A stretch of DNA of 64,000 bases from Veillonella sp. T11011-6 (GCF_002959755.1 NZ_PPCW01000005.1:124001-188000); one strand, 5' to 3'; positions 52,926 to 62,847 are shown, counted from the stretch's first letter. A program made the numbers and translations. Notes: a model not told the origin generated them from the sequence alone.

Positions 52926-53675
52926 ATGAGGAAAGGTGATAGTATGTATCGTAATGTGCGCGTTATACCTAAACAGTTGCTGGAACAATTATATGTAGAG
53001 AAACAGTGGAGTGTTCGCGAGGTGGCAGAGTATTTTCAATGTAGTGTAGATACAATTATGCGTCGTATGAAGGAATATGATATTGAGCGAAGACCGTTAA
53101 AGAAAGAACTTAACATGGTTCATGTACAAGCTTTATATGAAACAGGGAAATGGTCGCTTCACTCATTGGCTAAGCGTTATGATGTATCTATTACGACAAT
53201 GGCAAACCGTTTGAAAGAATATGGATTGGCTTGTCAACGATCGTCAAAGAATATAGCTATCGATCCGGTGCGTATTTGTAGGGCTTATAAAAGTGGAAAT
53301 ACGTCAGACTCAATTGCGCGTATGTATGGCATATCCCGATGGAAAGTACATCATGTGTTGCGGCATATGGGAATGTGCACAACACTTAAAACAAAAACAT
53401 CTCGAAAGGTGGACGAGATGGCGTACTTGTATATTCATCATCATATGAGTACAGATGATATAGGTTTAGCTTATGGTATACGAGGGTCCACGGTGGCCAT
53501 GTATTTACGGGAGCAAGGTATAGAAATTCGTTCAAATACATTAGAATTAGACGAAAATAGAATAAAAAACTTACGTGCTCAAGGCTATGGTGTTGCTAAA
53601 ATCGCACAGATGATGGGCTGCTCTACTTCTGCCGTAAGAAAGCGGCTAGCCATGAAAAAATATATCTCTCCTTGA
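52926..53675 (+). CDS. Protein of five tandem helix-turn-helix units
   Basis: 249 residues that divide into five units of about 43-48 residues, each with a helix ending in A-x-x-[YF]-x-[VIC]-S and a recognition helix of the form T-[IMV]-x-x-R-[ML]-K-E-[YH]-[DG]. Unit starts are near residues 14, 60, 110, 158 and 205. Units 1 and 2 are closest to each other. No other domain (no catalytic triad, no ligand domain). Resembles the HTH half of transposases or sigma-like regulators, but the stand-alone array is unusual. AAAGGAG precedes the ATG; monocistronic before the TSUP-like gene (55 bp). Confidence 0.75.
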   Translation: MRKGDSMYRNVRVIPKQLLEQLYVEKQWSVREVAEYFQCSVDTIMRRMKEYDIERRPLKKELNMVHVQALYETGKWSLHSLAKRYDVSITTMANRLKEYGLACQRSSKNIAIDPVRICRAYKSGNTSDSIARMYGISRWKVHHVLRHMGMCTTLKTKTSRKVDEMAYLYIHHHMSTDDIGLAYGIRGSTVAMYLREQGIEIRSNTLELDENRIKNLRAQGYGVAKIAQMMGCSTSAVRKRLAMKKYISP

Positions 53676-53729
53676 TGTAGTGAGGTAGATACTATATACT
53701 TAAATTTATACAATGATGGGAGGAATATT

Positions 53730-54668
53730 ATGCTTGAAATTATATCTGCTTTAATACCGTTTTTCTTACTTGGCATAGCAGCCGCTGGTTTATCCCGTGT
53801 ATCTGGGGTGGCCTTGTCGATGATTATCGTACCAACCCTATTGATTTGGGGCGCTAATGCTATTGATGTTATTGCGTTTATGCTACTCTTTGTAGTGTAC
53901 AACAACTTTACAATGGAAACACAAGATGTTCGTTTAGATTATAAAGATCTTGTATTGTTTCCTAAATGGCGCTTATGCATTCCATTTATTTTAAGCTTGG
54001 TTGCAGCATTCTTTGTACCCGCTGCAGGGATTGCCATCTTTATGGCCTGCTTTGTACTAGAATTGTTAGCTACTGTATACAAACGCATTCCTGAAAATAA
54101 GCGACCTCGTTTGCATCGCGTTATTGTTACATCTGTTTTAAGTGCTGTTGTAACGGCTGTAGGTGCTTATGCGGGTCCTAAAATTCCTAGTGATTATTAT
54201 TTCATCTGTGCTGGTTTAGCCATCTTAATTATTACAGGCTTTGCTTGGTATGTAGGTAACCATCGAGATGCTTTTAGAAGTGCATGGGAAACAATTTGGG
54301 CTGACTTCAACTTATTCTTGGGGATGTTTGGTGTAGAAGCATCCTATTATCCAGCAGCGCTAACTCGTTCTATTCCAAATCCAATGGATCGTATGTTACC
54401 AATGATTACTGTAGTAGGTGGTTATGCAGGTCTCATGGTGGTGTTTGGGCTGTATAATATCTTCTCCATACCATCCTTGATTACTGCTATTGGTGCGGCT
54501 ATCGGTATTCGTCTATTTGGTTTGTACGAGTTTCCACGTCATGGCAGCTTCTCCTACTTAGCGATTGGCTTTGCTGTAGCTGCTGTTGTATGCTTGTATC
54601 TCGTATCTCCTACACCAGTAGGATTTGATCATATTAATACATTAGTATCTCAACCAATCGGTCAATAA
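53730..54668 (+). CDS. TSUP-like membrane transporter
   Basis: 312 residues, about nine to ten hydrophobic segments. The N-terminal A-G-L-S-R-V-S-G-V-A-L-S-M-I-I-V-P and central G-A-Y-A-G-P-K-I-P segments recall TauE/SafE (TSUP) carriers, which export or import sulfur-containing or organic anions. Similarity is diffuse, so the substrate is open. RBS GGGAGG at about 53718. Confidence 0.7.
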   Translation: MLEIISALIPFFLLGIAAAGLSRVSGVALSMIIVPTLLIWGANAIDVIAFMLLFVVYNNFTMETQDVRLDYKDLVLFPKWRLCIPFILSLVAAFFVPAAGIAIFMACFVLELLATVYKRIPENKRPRLHRVIVTSVLSAVVTAVGAYAGPKIPSDYYFICAGLAILIITGFAWYVGNHRDAFRSAWETIWADFNLFLGMFGVEASYYPAALTRSIPNPMDRMLPMITVVGGYAGLMVVFGLYNIFSIPSLITAIGAAIGIRLFGLYEFPRHGSFSYLAIGFAVAAVVCLYLVSPTPVGFDHINTLVSQPIGQ

Positions 54669-54803
54669 AGACTGTATATGATTAGTACGTGACTACTGAT
54701 GTAATGCTTAGTCTGTTAGTTAATGGATTTGGATATGTGATATAGTTCATATATTATGCTGAAAGTTGAGTTCATACTAGATTGTGAAAGGGGTTGATGC
54801 TCT

Positions 54804-55397
54804 GTGGCAGAAACAATTGAAACTAGACCATTTCCACCGTTCTTACCAAAGAATACGACGGTGATGATGATGGGGACATTCCCACCAACTTCCGAAAAGC
54901 GATCTATGGAATTTCATTATCCTAACTTTCAAAATGACATGTGGCGCGTATATGGCTTAGTATTCTTTGACGATAAGGAACACTTTAGAAAAGGGGAGGA
55001 AAAAGCCTTTGATCCGGATAAGATTAAAGCATTCTTATCTGAAGCAGGGATTGCTTCCTGTCCTACTGTATTAAAAGCTATACGCGAAAAGGGGAATGCA
55101 TCGGATGCATTTCTTAAGGTTGTTGAACCTGTACCATTGGCAGAAGTACTGGAACAAATTCCAGACTGTAAACATATTGGTACCACAGGTGGTAAGGCCA
55201 CAGAAATTCTGTTGAGTCTTTTACCAGAAAAGGTTAAATTGCCTAAAACAGGGGAGACAATTCCCTTTGTGTTTAATGGTCGCGAATTGACGTTAACGCG
55301 ATTACCATCTACATCTCGTGCGTATCCGTTGAGCCTTGCTAAAAAAACTGAAGCTTATAAAAACTTCTTTAAGGCGTGTGGATTAAAAACAAAATAA
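54804..55397 (+). CDS. Uracil-DNA glycosylase-family protein
   Basis: Starts at GTG (54804, AAAGGGG about 10 nt upstream). 197 residues. M-M-M-G-T-F-P-P-T-S-E near residue 20 is the uracil-binding loop of MUG/family-related glycosylases; H-I-G-T-T-G-G-K-A-T-E near 130 and L-P-S-T-S-R-A near 175 correspond to the DNA-binding Ser/Pro loop. It probably removes uracil or damaged bases from DNA, but the catalytic aspartate/asparagine is not obvious, so activity is uncertain. Confidence 0.72.
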   Translation: MAETIETRPFPPFLPKNTTVMMMGTFPPTSEKRSMEFHYPNFQNDMWRVYGLVFFDDKEHFRKGEEKAFDPDKIKAFLSEAGIASCPTVLKAIREKGNASDAFLKVVEPVPLAEVLEQIPDCKHIGTTGGKATEILLSLLPEKVKLPKTGETIPFVFNGRELTLTRLPSTSRAYPLSLAKKTEAYKNFFKACGLKTK

Positions 55398-55468
55398 TAT
55401 AGGTAGATGTATAAAGCATATAGATGTATCAGCTATATAGAAAAGTCATTAACTAATTATTTATAAAT

Positions 55469-55530
55469 AACACCTTTGATGTTATATCGTATCTTCGGGG
55501 ATATAATATAAACGATCAAAGGTGTTTTTA
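55469..55530 (+). terminator. Terminator
   Basis: AACACCTTTGAT (55469-55480) with ATCAAAGGTGTT (55515-55526) and an inner ATATC/GATAT helix, then TTTTA. The rest of 55531-55716 is AT-rich and unremarkable. Confidence 0.85.
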
Positions 55531-55716
55531 TTATCAAAAATTAATGTGAGTTATAAAAATGGATATATCTATATTATGATTGATTACACATATCTTGTTA
55601 TAAATAAAAGTAATGAGTTCTATAACATTTTAGTTCTTGATTTCTAGAATGAGAGGTTTATAATTAATCGTTGTCGCAAATGGTTGACAATAGTTTAAGA
55701 AAATGGAGTTGATATT

Positions 55717-56967
55717 ATGGATAAGGCTAAAGAGGCCTTATGGACAAGATCCTTTGTCCTCGATACTTTGATTAATTTCTTAGTATTTTTGATTTATTAC
55801 TTATTAATCGTTATTATTGCGGTAGTAGCAAAGGATAATCTTCATGCTACAGCAAGTCAAGCTGGCTTGGCCGTTGGTATTTATATTATTGGTACCGTTG
55901 TTGCTCGGTTGTTAGCAGGACGTTTTATCAGCATCTTAGGCTGTCGTAAGATGTTGTACCTTGGTTTGTTAATTTATTTGGTTTCAACAGCCATGTACTT
56001 CTATACACCTAATTTATTGATGCTCGATAGTGTTCGTTTCTTAAATGGTTTTGCATACGGTATTACATCTACAGCTACAAGTACAATCGTAGCGGCTATT
56101 ATTCCTATATCACGTCGTGGTGAAGGGATTAACTACTATGGTTTATCTACATCTCTTGCTGCTGCAGTAGGTCCGTTCTTAGGGATTTTGATGCTTCATA
56201 GCCTTGGCTATGACTTTATCATTGCCTTCTGTGTTGCTCTTATCATCCTTTGTGGTATTGGTTCCGTTATCATGAAATTTGATGAACCTAAGCTCGATAT
56301 TGATTCTGAAGAACATAAAGGCATTAAAATCTCTGACTATATCGAACCACGTATGAATTCTATTAGTCTTGTTTCTATACTAGTAGGTTTTGCATACTCT
56401 GGTGTTATCGGTTTTATGGCAGCCTATACAAAAGATTTAAATCTTATCTTAGCAGGTACATTCTTCTTTGTTGTGTATGCTGTAGTTATTACGATAACAA
56501 GACCATTACTTGGTATTGTATTTGATATGAAAGGGGAAAACTTCGTTCTTTACCCTTGCTTCATATCTTTAGCACTTGGTATTTTCTTATTGTCCATCGC
56601 TCACTCTACATGGCTTATACTCTTATCTGCTGTGTTTGTTGGTCTTGGTTACGGTACATTTATGTCAAACGGTCAAGCCGTAACTGTTAAAATTGTGCCG
56701 GTTCACCGTATTGGTGTTGCCACATCCACATACTTTATTGCCTTAGATATGGGCTTAGGCTTTGGTCCATACATCTTAGGTGCCATTAAAGAGGTAGTAG
56801 GCTATACAAGCATGTTCCACGTGACTGTTGTAGTAGCGCTTCTTGCCTTTGTTGCTTACTATTTCTTATATGGTCGTTATGTAGGTACTGAAAAAGATCT
56901 TTCTTTGAAAGCTCGTGCTGAAGAAGAACAAATTAGAAATCGTAAACGCAATGGTAAACTTGCGTAG
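55717..56967 (+). CDS. MFS transporter
   Basis: 416 residues, 12 helices. Motif A-like G-R-F-I-S-I-L-G-C-R-K near 68; A-T-S-T-I-V-A-A-I-I-P near 128; G-P-F-L-G-I-L near 150; G-I-V-F-D-M-K-G-E near 270. Typical of the staphylopine/drug-type DHA1 carriers annotated only as MFS. Cargo unknown. The start has a GGAG element (AATGGAGTTG) upstream. Confidence 0.88.
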   Translation: MDKAKEALWTRSFVLDTLINFLVFLIYYLLIVIIAVVAKDNLHATASQAGLAVGIYIIGTVVARLLAGRFISILGCRKMLYLGLLIYLVSTAMYFYTPNLLMLDSVRFLNGFAYGITSTATSTIVAAIIPISRRGEGINYYGLSTSLAAAVGPFLGILMLHSLGYDFIIAFCVALIILCGIGSVIMKFDEPKLDIDSEEHKGIKISDYIEPRMNSISLVSILVGFAYSGVIGFMAAYTKDLNLILAGTFFFVVYAVVITITRPLLGIVFDMKGENFVLYPCFISLALGIFLLSIAHSTWLILLSAVFVGLGYGTFMSNGQAVTVKIVPVHRIGVATSTYFIALDMGLGFGPYILGAIKEVVGYTSMFHVTVVVALLAFVAYYFLYGRYVGTEKDLSLKARAEEEQIRNRKRNGKLA

Positions 56968-57025
56968 AATGTACTCTGATTTGATTAGTTTTATTTCAGT
57001 AGATGGATATTATAACTAAATTAAG

Positions 57026-57062
57026 AGGACTATACGAAAGATTTCGTATAGTCCTTTTTTGG
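57026..57062. terminator. Bidirectional terminator
   Basis: AGGACTATACGAAA (57026-57039) with TTTCGTATAGTCCT (57042-57055), then TTTTTT. It serves the MFS gene and, in part, convergent pepT. Confidence 0.9.
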
Positions 57063-57173
57063 TGTTAAGATATCTTAGAATTTCATTGTGTTTTAGAATG
57101 CTAGTTTTGTATTTAAATATCCTTCAAATGGCATCTAGTAGTATAGGTGCATGAGTGGTTAGATTGTAAGCTA

Positions 57174-58397
57174 TTATTTCTCAATATTGACGATATTTAC
57201 AATAACTTCTACGGCTTTTTTCATGTCATCAATACATGCGAATTCATGACGGCCATGTAGATTTTCTACGCCTGTAAAGATATTAGGAGTAGGAATGCCC
57301 ATGAAGGAAATTTTAGAACCGTCTGTACCACCGCGGATAGGGTCACAAATAGGAGTGATGCCCGCTTTTTCCATAGCAGCTTTAGCTACGTTAACGCATT
57401 CCATATTATCTTTAATGATATCGTACATGTTGTAGTATTGATCTTTTACAGATACTTCACATACTTCACGGCCATAGATTTCATTTAATGTTTGACTAGC
57501 TTGTAAGAAGAATGCTTTTTTCGCTTCGAACAATTCTTTATCATGGTCGCGGATGATATAGTTCATTTTACCAGTATCTACTTGTGTTTCCATGCTCATA
57601 AGCATAAAGAAGCCTTGACGACCACATGTGTGTTCAGGAACAGCAGCACCTGGTAATAGAGAATCGAATTGCATTGCTAATTTAGCACAGTTGATCATAA
57701 TGCCTTTGGCAGTGCCTGTATGAACAGATACACCTTTGAGGGTCACTGTACCGCCTGCAGCATTGAATGTTTCGTATTCAAGTTGACCGAGGCTTTCACC
57801 ATCAATTGTATAGGCAAAATCAACAGGGAATTGTTTTACATCAAAGTGATCGGCGCCAGTACCGATTTCTTCGTCTGGACCGAAAGCGCACATGATTTTA
57901 CCGTGCTTGATTTCTGGATGAGCTACGAGGTACGCGAGGGCTTCCATAATTTCACAGATACCCGCCTTGTCGTCGCCGCCGAGGAGCGTAAGACCATCTG
58001 TGACAACTAAGGATTTACCGATGTAATTCTTTAGATTAGGAAAATCTGCACGACGTGTGAAGATTTGATGTTCTTCGTTAAGGCAAATATCGCTGCCATC
58101 GTAATTTTCAACGATGCGAGGCTTAATATTTTCTGCGTTGTAGTCTGCTGTATCCATGTGAGCAATGAAGCCGATAGCAGGTGCTTTTTCATCTGTATTA
58201 GCATTTAATGTGCCGATGACAAAACCATTTTCACGGTTGTAAATAACTTCATCTAAACCGATTGCTTTTAAATCAGGAACGAGCACATTAGTAGCAAAGT
58301 CTACTTGAGTTTGAGTACTAGGAATTGTTGTACTTTCCTCGTTAGACCGTGTATTTATGCTTGTATAGCGTACAAAACGTTCGACCATTGATTCCAT
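57174..58397 (-). CDS. pepT: Peptidase T (tripeptide aminopeptidase)
   Basis: 407 residues, M20 zinc peptidase. Metal-ligand motifs: F-I-A-H-M-D-T-A-D near residue 78, L-L-G-G-D-D-K-A-G near 140, G-P-D-E-E-I-G-T-G near 173, and the C-terminal R-G-G-T-D-G-S and L-H-G-R-H-E. Removes N-terminal residues from tripeptides, which fits the peptide transporter encoded divergently. GAGGAGG precedes the ATG. Confidence 0.97.
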   Translation of the reverse strand: MESMVERFVRYTSINTRSNEESTTIPSTQTQVDFATNVLVPDLKAIGLDEVIYNRENGFVIGTLNANTDEKAPAIGFIAHMDTADYNAENIKPRIVENYDGSDICLNEEHQIFTRRADFPNLKNYIGKSLVVTDGLTLLGGDDKAGICEIMEALAYLVAHPEIKHGKIMCAFGPDEEIGTGADHFDVKQFPVDFAYTIDGESLGQLEYETFNAAGGTVTLKGVSVHTGTAKGIMINCAKLAMQFDSLLPGAAVPEHTCGRQGFFMLMSMETQVDTGKMNYIIRDHDKELFEAKKAFFLQASQTLNEIYGREVCEVSVKDQYYNMYDIIKDNMECVNVAKAAMEKAGITPICDPIRGGTDGSKISFMGIPTPNIFTGVENLHGRHEFACIDDMKKAVEVIVNIVNIEK

Positions 58398-58641
58398 AAT
58401 GAGCCTCCTCGTAAGTAAACATACGTGTTATACATACTGGTATATATACTGTACATAATAAAGATTCTTAATATACTTTCATTGTAGAACAGGGGCGGTG
58501 AAAATGCAAAATAAATATTTATGGAATGTGTGATATTTTATTCGCATAATGCATAGAAAAGCATTGAACCATATATAGTGCCGTGTTAGTATAAAGGTGA
58601 ATAGTTATACGTTTGTACATTTTCTGTGAGGAGGTTTTACC

Positions 58642-60579
58642 ATGTCGGACGAAACTCGTTCTATTCCGCCCGTAGAACCCGTATTGGATCCTAAGAAGGA
58701 TTACGTAGAGATTAACTCATATGTAGTATTCTGGGGCCTATTCTATGCGGCAATTTTCACACTGGCTGTAGGTTATTTATGTTTGAAAATTGGTCAAACA
58801 GTAGATGCCTTTGCTCCAGTATCTGTACTTGCAATGGGTACAGCAGTTATTTTGAAACGGCAAAATGCTTTTGCTGAAACGGTTCACATTCAGGCTATCG
58901 CTAGTTCTAGTACGAACACATTAGCTGGTGCGATGTTCTTCTTGCCAGCTCTATACATTTGGAATGTTACAGATGTATCCTTTGTACAGATGGCGATTCC
59001 TATCATCCTTGGTGGCGTACTTGGTGTTCTATTATGCGTTATGTTCCGTCGCTACTTTGTTGAGGAAATGCACTATGTGTATCCGTTCCCAAGCGGTCGT
59101 GCTGCTGCTGAAGTACTAATGAGTAATGAAGGTAGCAAAGCGAAACTCATGCTTGGTTCTGGTCTTATCGCTCTTGTATATGACTTTATTCTTAACAGCC
59201 TTGGCTGGTGGGAAGAGGTTATCCGTACTACTGCATTTAAATGGGGTTCTGCTCTAGCAGATTCAACTAAGTTAAATGCTGCTGTAGATACAGATGCTGC
59301 GTTGCTTGGCCTTGGTTACTTCACAGGCTTACGGTATGCGGCTATTATCGCAGCTGGTTCCTTCTTCTCTTGGTTCGTATGTATTCCAATCGTATACTAT
59401 TTAGCTCCGGAACATATCATGCAAATCAATGGTCATGCAGTTCCACTTGCAGAGGCTCCAATTCGTAAAGTATTCTTAGACTATGTTCGTCATATTGGTA
59501 TTGGTATGCTTGCCATGGCAGGTATCATCGGCTTACTCAATATGTCCAAAGTCGTAGCTAGTGTTGTTAAAAATGCAGTGCTTGATATTTTCAGTTCCAA
59601 AACTGTAGATGTTAACTTGCTTCGTACACAACGCGACGTACCTACATCTTGGATTGGCGCTGGCATCTTGTTATGTACAGTTCTATTCGCAGCATACTTC
59701 CACTTTATGTATGCTGAAAGCTTCTCCCAAACAATCGTAGCATTCTTAATCGTTCTAATTATGTCCTTCCTATTATCTGTAGTTGGTATCAGCTCCATTG
59801 CTTATACAGGTACAGAACCAGTATCTGGTATGACAATCTTCATGATTATCATTTCCGCTGTATGTTTAACAGCTGCAGGTATGACTGGTAAGGTAGGCAT
59901 GATTGCAGTCCTCATGATGGCATCCTTCATCGGTACAACCATCGGTATGGCTGGTAACTTCATGTCTGAACTCAAAGTAGCGCACATGACAGGTGCGACA
60001 CCTAAGAAAATGGAACAATGGCAAATCGTTGGTACCATTCTTTGTGCAGTCCTTTCTGTAGGCGTTATGATCCTCTTGAACGATGCATATGGCTTCGTAG
60101 GAGACCATGCATTAAATGCTCCACAAGCTAATGCTATGGCTGCTATCATTGAGCCAATGATGACTGGTGGTAGTGCTCAATGGCCTCTATACATGGCTGG
60201 TGCATTATTCGCTATTATCTTGTGGATGGTAAAAGTTCCACCATTGGCATTTGCACTTGGTACGTACTTGCCTATGGAAATCAACACACCATTACTTATC
60301 GGTGGTTTGATTGCATACTTCGTACAAAATAGTACAAAAGATAAAGAATTGGCAGATCTTCGCTTCTCCAAAGGTAGCACAATTGCATCTGGTCTCGTAG
60401 CTGGTGGTGCTATTGGTTCTTTATTCAGTGCCGTACTTCGTATTGCAGGTGTTGATGTATTCGCTCAAGACTGGGTTGAAACACCAGAAGCAACATACCT
60501 CAGTATCGTAATGTACTTATTACTTTGCATATTCTTGTACAAAGTAGCTATGTACGTAAAAGCTAAAAAAGCTAAATAA
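58642..60579 (+). CDS. OPT-family oligopeptide transporter
   Basis: 645 residues, about 15 hydrophobic segments. Family pattern: N-S-Y-V-V-F-W-G-L-F-Y-A-A-I near 25, I-G-Q-T-V-D-A near 50, Y-P-F-P-S-G-R-A-A-A-E near 148, and G-N-F-M-S-E-L-K-V-A-H near 440. A proton-coupled importer of oligopeptides (some members carry iron-siderophore). Divergent from pepT, so imported peptides would be hydrolysed by it. Confidence 0.93.
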   Translation: MSDETRSIPPVEPVLDPKKDYVEINSYVVFWGLFYAAIFTLAVGYLCLKIGQTVDAFAPVSVLAMGTAVILKRQNAFAETVHIQAIASSSTNTLAGAMFFLPALYIWNVTDVSFVQMAIPIILGGVLGVLLCVMFRRYFVEEMHYVYPFPSGRAAAEVLMSNEGSKAKLMLGSGLIALVYDFILNSLGWWEEVIRTTAFKWGSALADSTKLNAAVDTDAALLGLGYFTGLRYAAIIAAGSFFSWFVCIPIVYYLAPEHIMQINGHAVPLAEAPIRKVFLDYVRHIGIGMLAMAGIIGLLNMSKVVASVVKNAVLDIFSSKTVDVNLLRTQRDVPTSWIGAGILLCTVLFAAYFHFMYAESFSQTIVAFLIVLIMSFLLSVVGISSIAYTGTEPVSGMTIFMIIISAVCLTAAGMTGKVGMIAVLMMASFIGTTIGMAGNFMSELKVAHMTGATPKKMEQWQIVGTILCAVLSVGVMILLNDAYGFVGDHALNAPQANAMAAIIEPMMTGGSAQWPLYMAGALFAIILWMVKVPPLAFALGTYLPMEINTPLLIGGLIAYFVQNSTKDKELADLRFSKGSTIASGLVAGGAIGSLFSAVLRIAGVDVFAQDWVETPEATYLSIVMYLLLCIFLYKVAMYVKAKKAK

Positions 60580-60654
60580 AGAATAAGATATACCCTTAAG
60601 AATGTGAGTATTTTGTTTGATTAAAAATTGTTAGGAATTCTCTACTCTAGGGAT

Positions 60655-60703
60655 GACCGCCTTTACCGAGTATTATCTGTGCTTGGTGAAGGCGGTCTTT
60701 TTA
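60655..60703 (+). terminator. Terminator after the OPT gene
   Basis: GACCGCCTTTACC (60655-60667) with GGTGAAGGCGGTC (60685-60697), one G-U, then TTTTTA. Confidence 0.88.
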
Positions 60704-60760
60704 TTGTTAGTTTTAGGCTTATTCCTGTGTCTATCAATAATTTCTTCGGTATAACTTAAA

Positions 60761-60860
60761 ACTATATTAATATAATACCTATTAATATAGTCGGATTAAT
60801 TGACCTTAACTATATCGAATGTTATCATAATACTATAATACCTCTAGAGGTATTATTTTT
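60761..60860 (+). promoter_or_regulatory. Control region of the orphan binding protein
   Basis: An 11-bp inverted repeat ACTATATTAAT/ATTAATATAGT (60761-60771, 60781-60791) precedes a promoter TTGACC (60800-60805) N17 TATCAT (60823-60828). At the putative transcript start lies a perfect 18-bp palindrome (60837-60854) followed by ATTTTTATT, which could act as an early terminator. A dimeric regulator probably binds the first repeat. Confidence 0.5.
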
Positions 60861-60948
60861 ATTATGTTCATATAATGTAAGTATAGATATAATAGTTGAT
60901 TGAAGAGAACTCCTGTTTCTAAGTAAACAGGGTTAAGTAGGGGCAATT

Positions 60949-61734
60949 ATGAAATTTAAGAAAATTGCAGCTCTTTTGGGAGCTTTTACAATTGCTAGCA
61001 GTCTATTTATTGCGGGCTGTGGAAATACAAATAGTAGTCAAAAGGTATGGCGCGTTGGTACTGATGCGACCTATGCACCTTTTGGTTTTAAAGATAAAGA
61101 TAGTGGTCAGTTAGCAGGTTTTGATATCGATATTATCAATGCCATTGCAAAAGAAGAGGGCATCGAAGCGGATATTCAAAACTTGAACTTTGATGCACTG
61201 TTGCCTGCATTGCAAAGTAATACTATCGACATTGCTATTTCAGATATGACCATTTCTGAAGAACGAGCAAAATCTGTAGATTTCAGTAAACCATACTATA
61301 TTGCAGGTAATGGGCTCGTTGTTAATATAGATAACACAAATATTAATAGCTTTAAGGATCTAGAAGGCAAGCGTATCGGTGTATCTATTGGTTCTACGGG
61401 GGCTGAAATTGCTAGCAAGATTCCTAATGCTGATGTGCGCCAGTTCAATATCATCGTTGATGCCTTTTTAGAACTACAAAATAAAGGCGTCGATGTAGTT
61501 ATTAACGATACGCCGGTAAACGAATATTATGTTAATGGGAAGGGGAAAGGTATTGCAAAAGTCACTGGAGAAGACTATGATGCGGCACCACTTGGTATTG
61601 CTGTGAAAAAAGGTAATACAGAGCTTCTCAATAAAATTAACGATGGCCTAGCTAAGATTAAAGCAAATGGCAAATATGCTGAGATTTATAAAAAATGGTT
61701 TGGTAAGGAGCCACCAGCAGAGGTGTTAAAATAG
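60949..61734 (+). CDS. Amino-acid-binding lipoprotein without its own permease
   Basis: 261 residues, lipoprotein signal (lipobox I-A-G-C, Cys at about 24), then SBP family 3: W-R-V-G-T-D-A-T-Y-A-P-F-G-F, G-F-D-I-D-I-I-N-A-I-A-K-E, D-I-A-I-S-D-M-T-I-S-E-E-R-A. The V-G-T-D-A-T-Y start and D-M-T-I-S-E-E-R pattern match glutamine/polar amino-acid binders. No permease or ATPase genes adjoin; it may use the 11.9-13.5 kb transporter or one elsewhere. Confidence 0.9.
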   Translation: MKFKKIAALLGAFTIASSLFIAGCGNTNSSQKVWRVGTDATYAPFGFKDKDSGQLAGFDIDIINAIAKEEGIEADIQNLNFDALLPALQSNTIDIAISDMTISEERAKSVDFSKPYYIAGNGLVVNIDNTNINSFKDLEGKRIGVSIGSTGAEIASKIPNADVRQFNIIVDAFLELQNKGVDVVINDTPVNEYYVNGKGKGIAKVTGEDYDAAPLGIAVKKGNTELLNKINDGLAKIKANGKYAEIYKKWFGKEPPAEVLK

Positions 61735-61748
61735 TTTGTAGATAGTAC

Positions 61749-61779
61749 CCAAGCATATTATTTGATATAATACGCTTGG
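61749..61779 (+). terminator. Hairpin between binding-protein gene and mmuM
   Basis: CCAAGCATATTAT (61749-61761) with ATAATACGCTTGG (61767-61779), one G-U; no clear T-run. Weak terminator or mRNA-stability hairpin. Confidence 0.5.
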
Positions 61780-61811
61780 TAAGCCTCAAGTTGTAAGAGG
61801 TAAAGTATAGA

Positions 61812-62837
61812 ATGGGTGATATGATGGCTAAACGAAGAGCATTTTTAGATATAATTAAACAGAAGGGCGCCCTCGTTTTAGATGGTGGGTTAGGGTCAGA
61901 ATTAGAACGTTATGGCTGTGATCTTCAACATAAGTTGTGGTCTGCCAAGGTTCTTATGGATCAACCGGATATCATCAAGAAAATACATATTTCCTACCTA
62001 GCGGCTGGAGCAGACATTATTCAAAGCTCTGGCTATCAAGCAACTGTAGCAGGTTTTAAAGGATTAGGGCTTGGTACGGAAGAGGCCATAGAACTCGTTA
62101 AGCTATCTGTTCGTCTAGCAGTACAAGCTCGTAATGAGTTCGTGGAAGCCAAAGCGAGTGGGGCGCTTACACTTAGAGGTATTAAGCTGGGAGAAGAAAC
62201 AGCAGATGGCGTTAAGTACTTTTCCGAAGGTGCATTACCGAAACCATTGGTAGCAGCCTCTGTAGGCCCATACGGAGCTTTTTTGGCGGATGGCTCTGAG
62301 TACCGTGGTTATCCTGATGTACAAACTGAGTATCTCGAGGTGTTCCACATTCCTCGCTTAGCCTTATTCTGTGAAGAAAATCCTGATATACTATCCTTTG
62401 AGACGATACCATCTTATGATGAGGCCATTGCTATTGCTCGAGCCATGTCTGATCCATATACATCAAGGGGGATTCCTGGCTGGATTGCCTTCTCTTGTAA
62501 GGATGAACATCATGTCTCTAGTGGGGAAACCATCATTAAATGTGCGGAAATGATCGATAAGGTTCGTCCTATAACTGGCCTTGGTATCAATTGCACCAAG
62601 CCAGAATATGTAGAGTCCCTAGTTAAGGATATTCGTACAGTTACCGATAAACCAATTGCTGTATATCCAAATCTTGGTGAAAGCTATGATAGTGAAACTA
62701 AAACTTGGTATGGTGACCCTGGATCTTTTGTTGATTACGTAGATGCATGGCGCGCGGATGGTGCTAATATTATAGGTGGCTGCTGTAGAACAACACCTGA
62801 AATCATCGGTGATATTGCAAAGAAAATTCATAAATAA
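61812..62837 (+). CDS. mmuM: Homocysteine S-methyltransferase
   Basis: 341 residues. Core features: L-V-L-D-G-G-L-G-S-E-L-E near residue 20, G-A-D-I-I-Q-S-S-G-Y-Q near 72, G-L-G-I-N-C-T-K-P near 258 and I-G-G-C-C-R-T-T-P near 320. These supply the three zinc-binding cysteines. Transfers the methyl group of S-methylmethionine (or similar donors) to homocysteine. Starts at 61812, 61821 or 61824; the region before the last two has GGGTGAT. Confidence 0.93.
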   Translation: MGDMMAKRRAFLDIIKQKGALVLDGGLGSELERYGCDLQHKLWSAKVLMDQPDIIKKIHISYLAAGADIIQSSGYQATVAGFKGLGLGTEEAIELVKLSVRLAVQARNEFVEAKASGALTLRGIKLGEETADGVKYFSEGALPKPLVAASVGPYGAFLADGSEYRGYPDVQTEYLEVFHIPRLALFCEENPDILSFETIPSYDEAIAIARAMSDPYTSRGIPGWIAFSCKDEHHVSSGETIIKCAEMIDKVRPITGLGINCTKPEYVESLVKDIRTVTDKPIAVYPNLGESYDSETKTWYGDPGSFVDYVDAWRADGANIIGGCCRTTPEIIGDIAKKIHK

Positions 62838-62847
62838 GTGAGACTAT

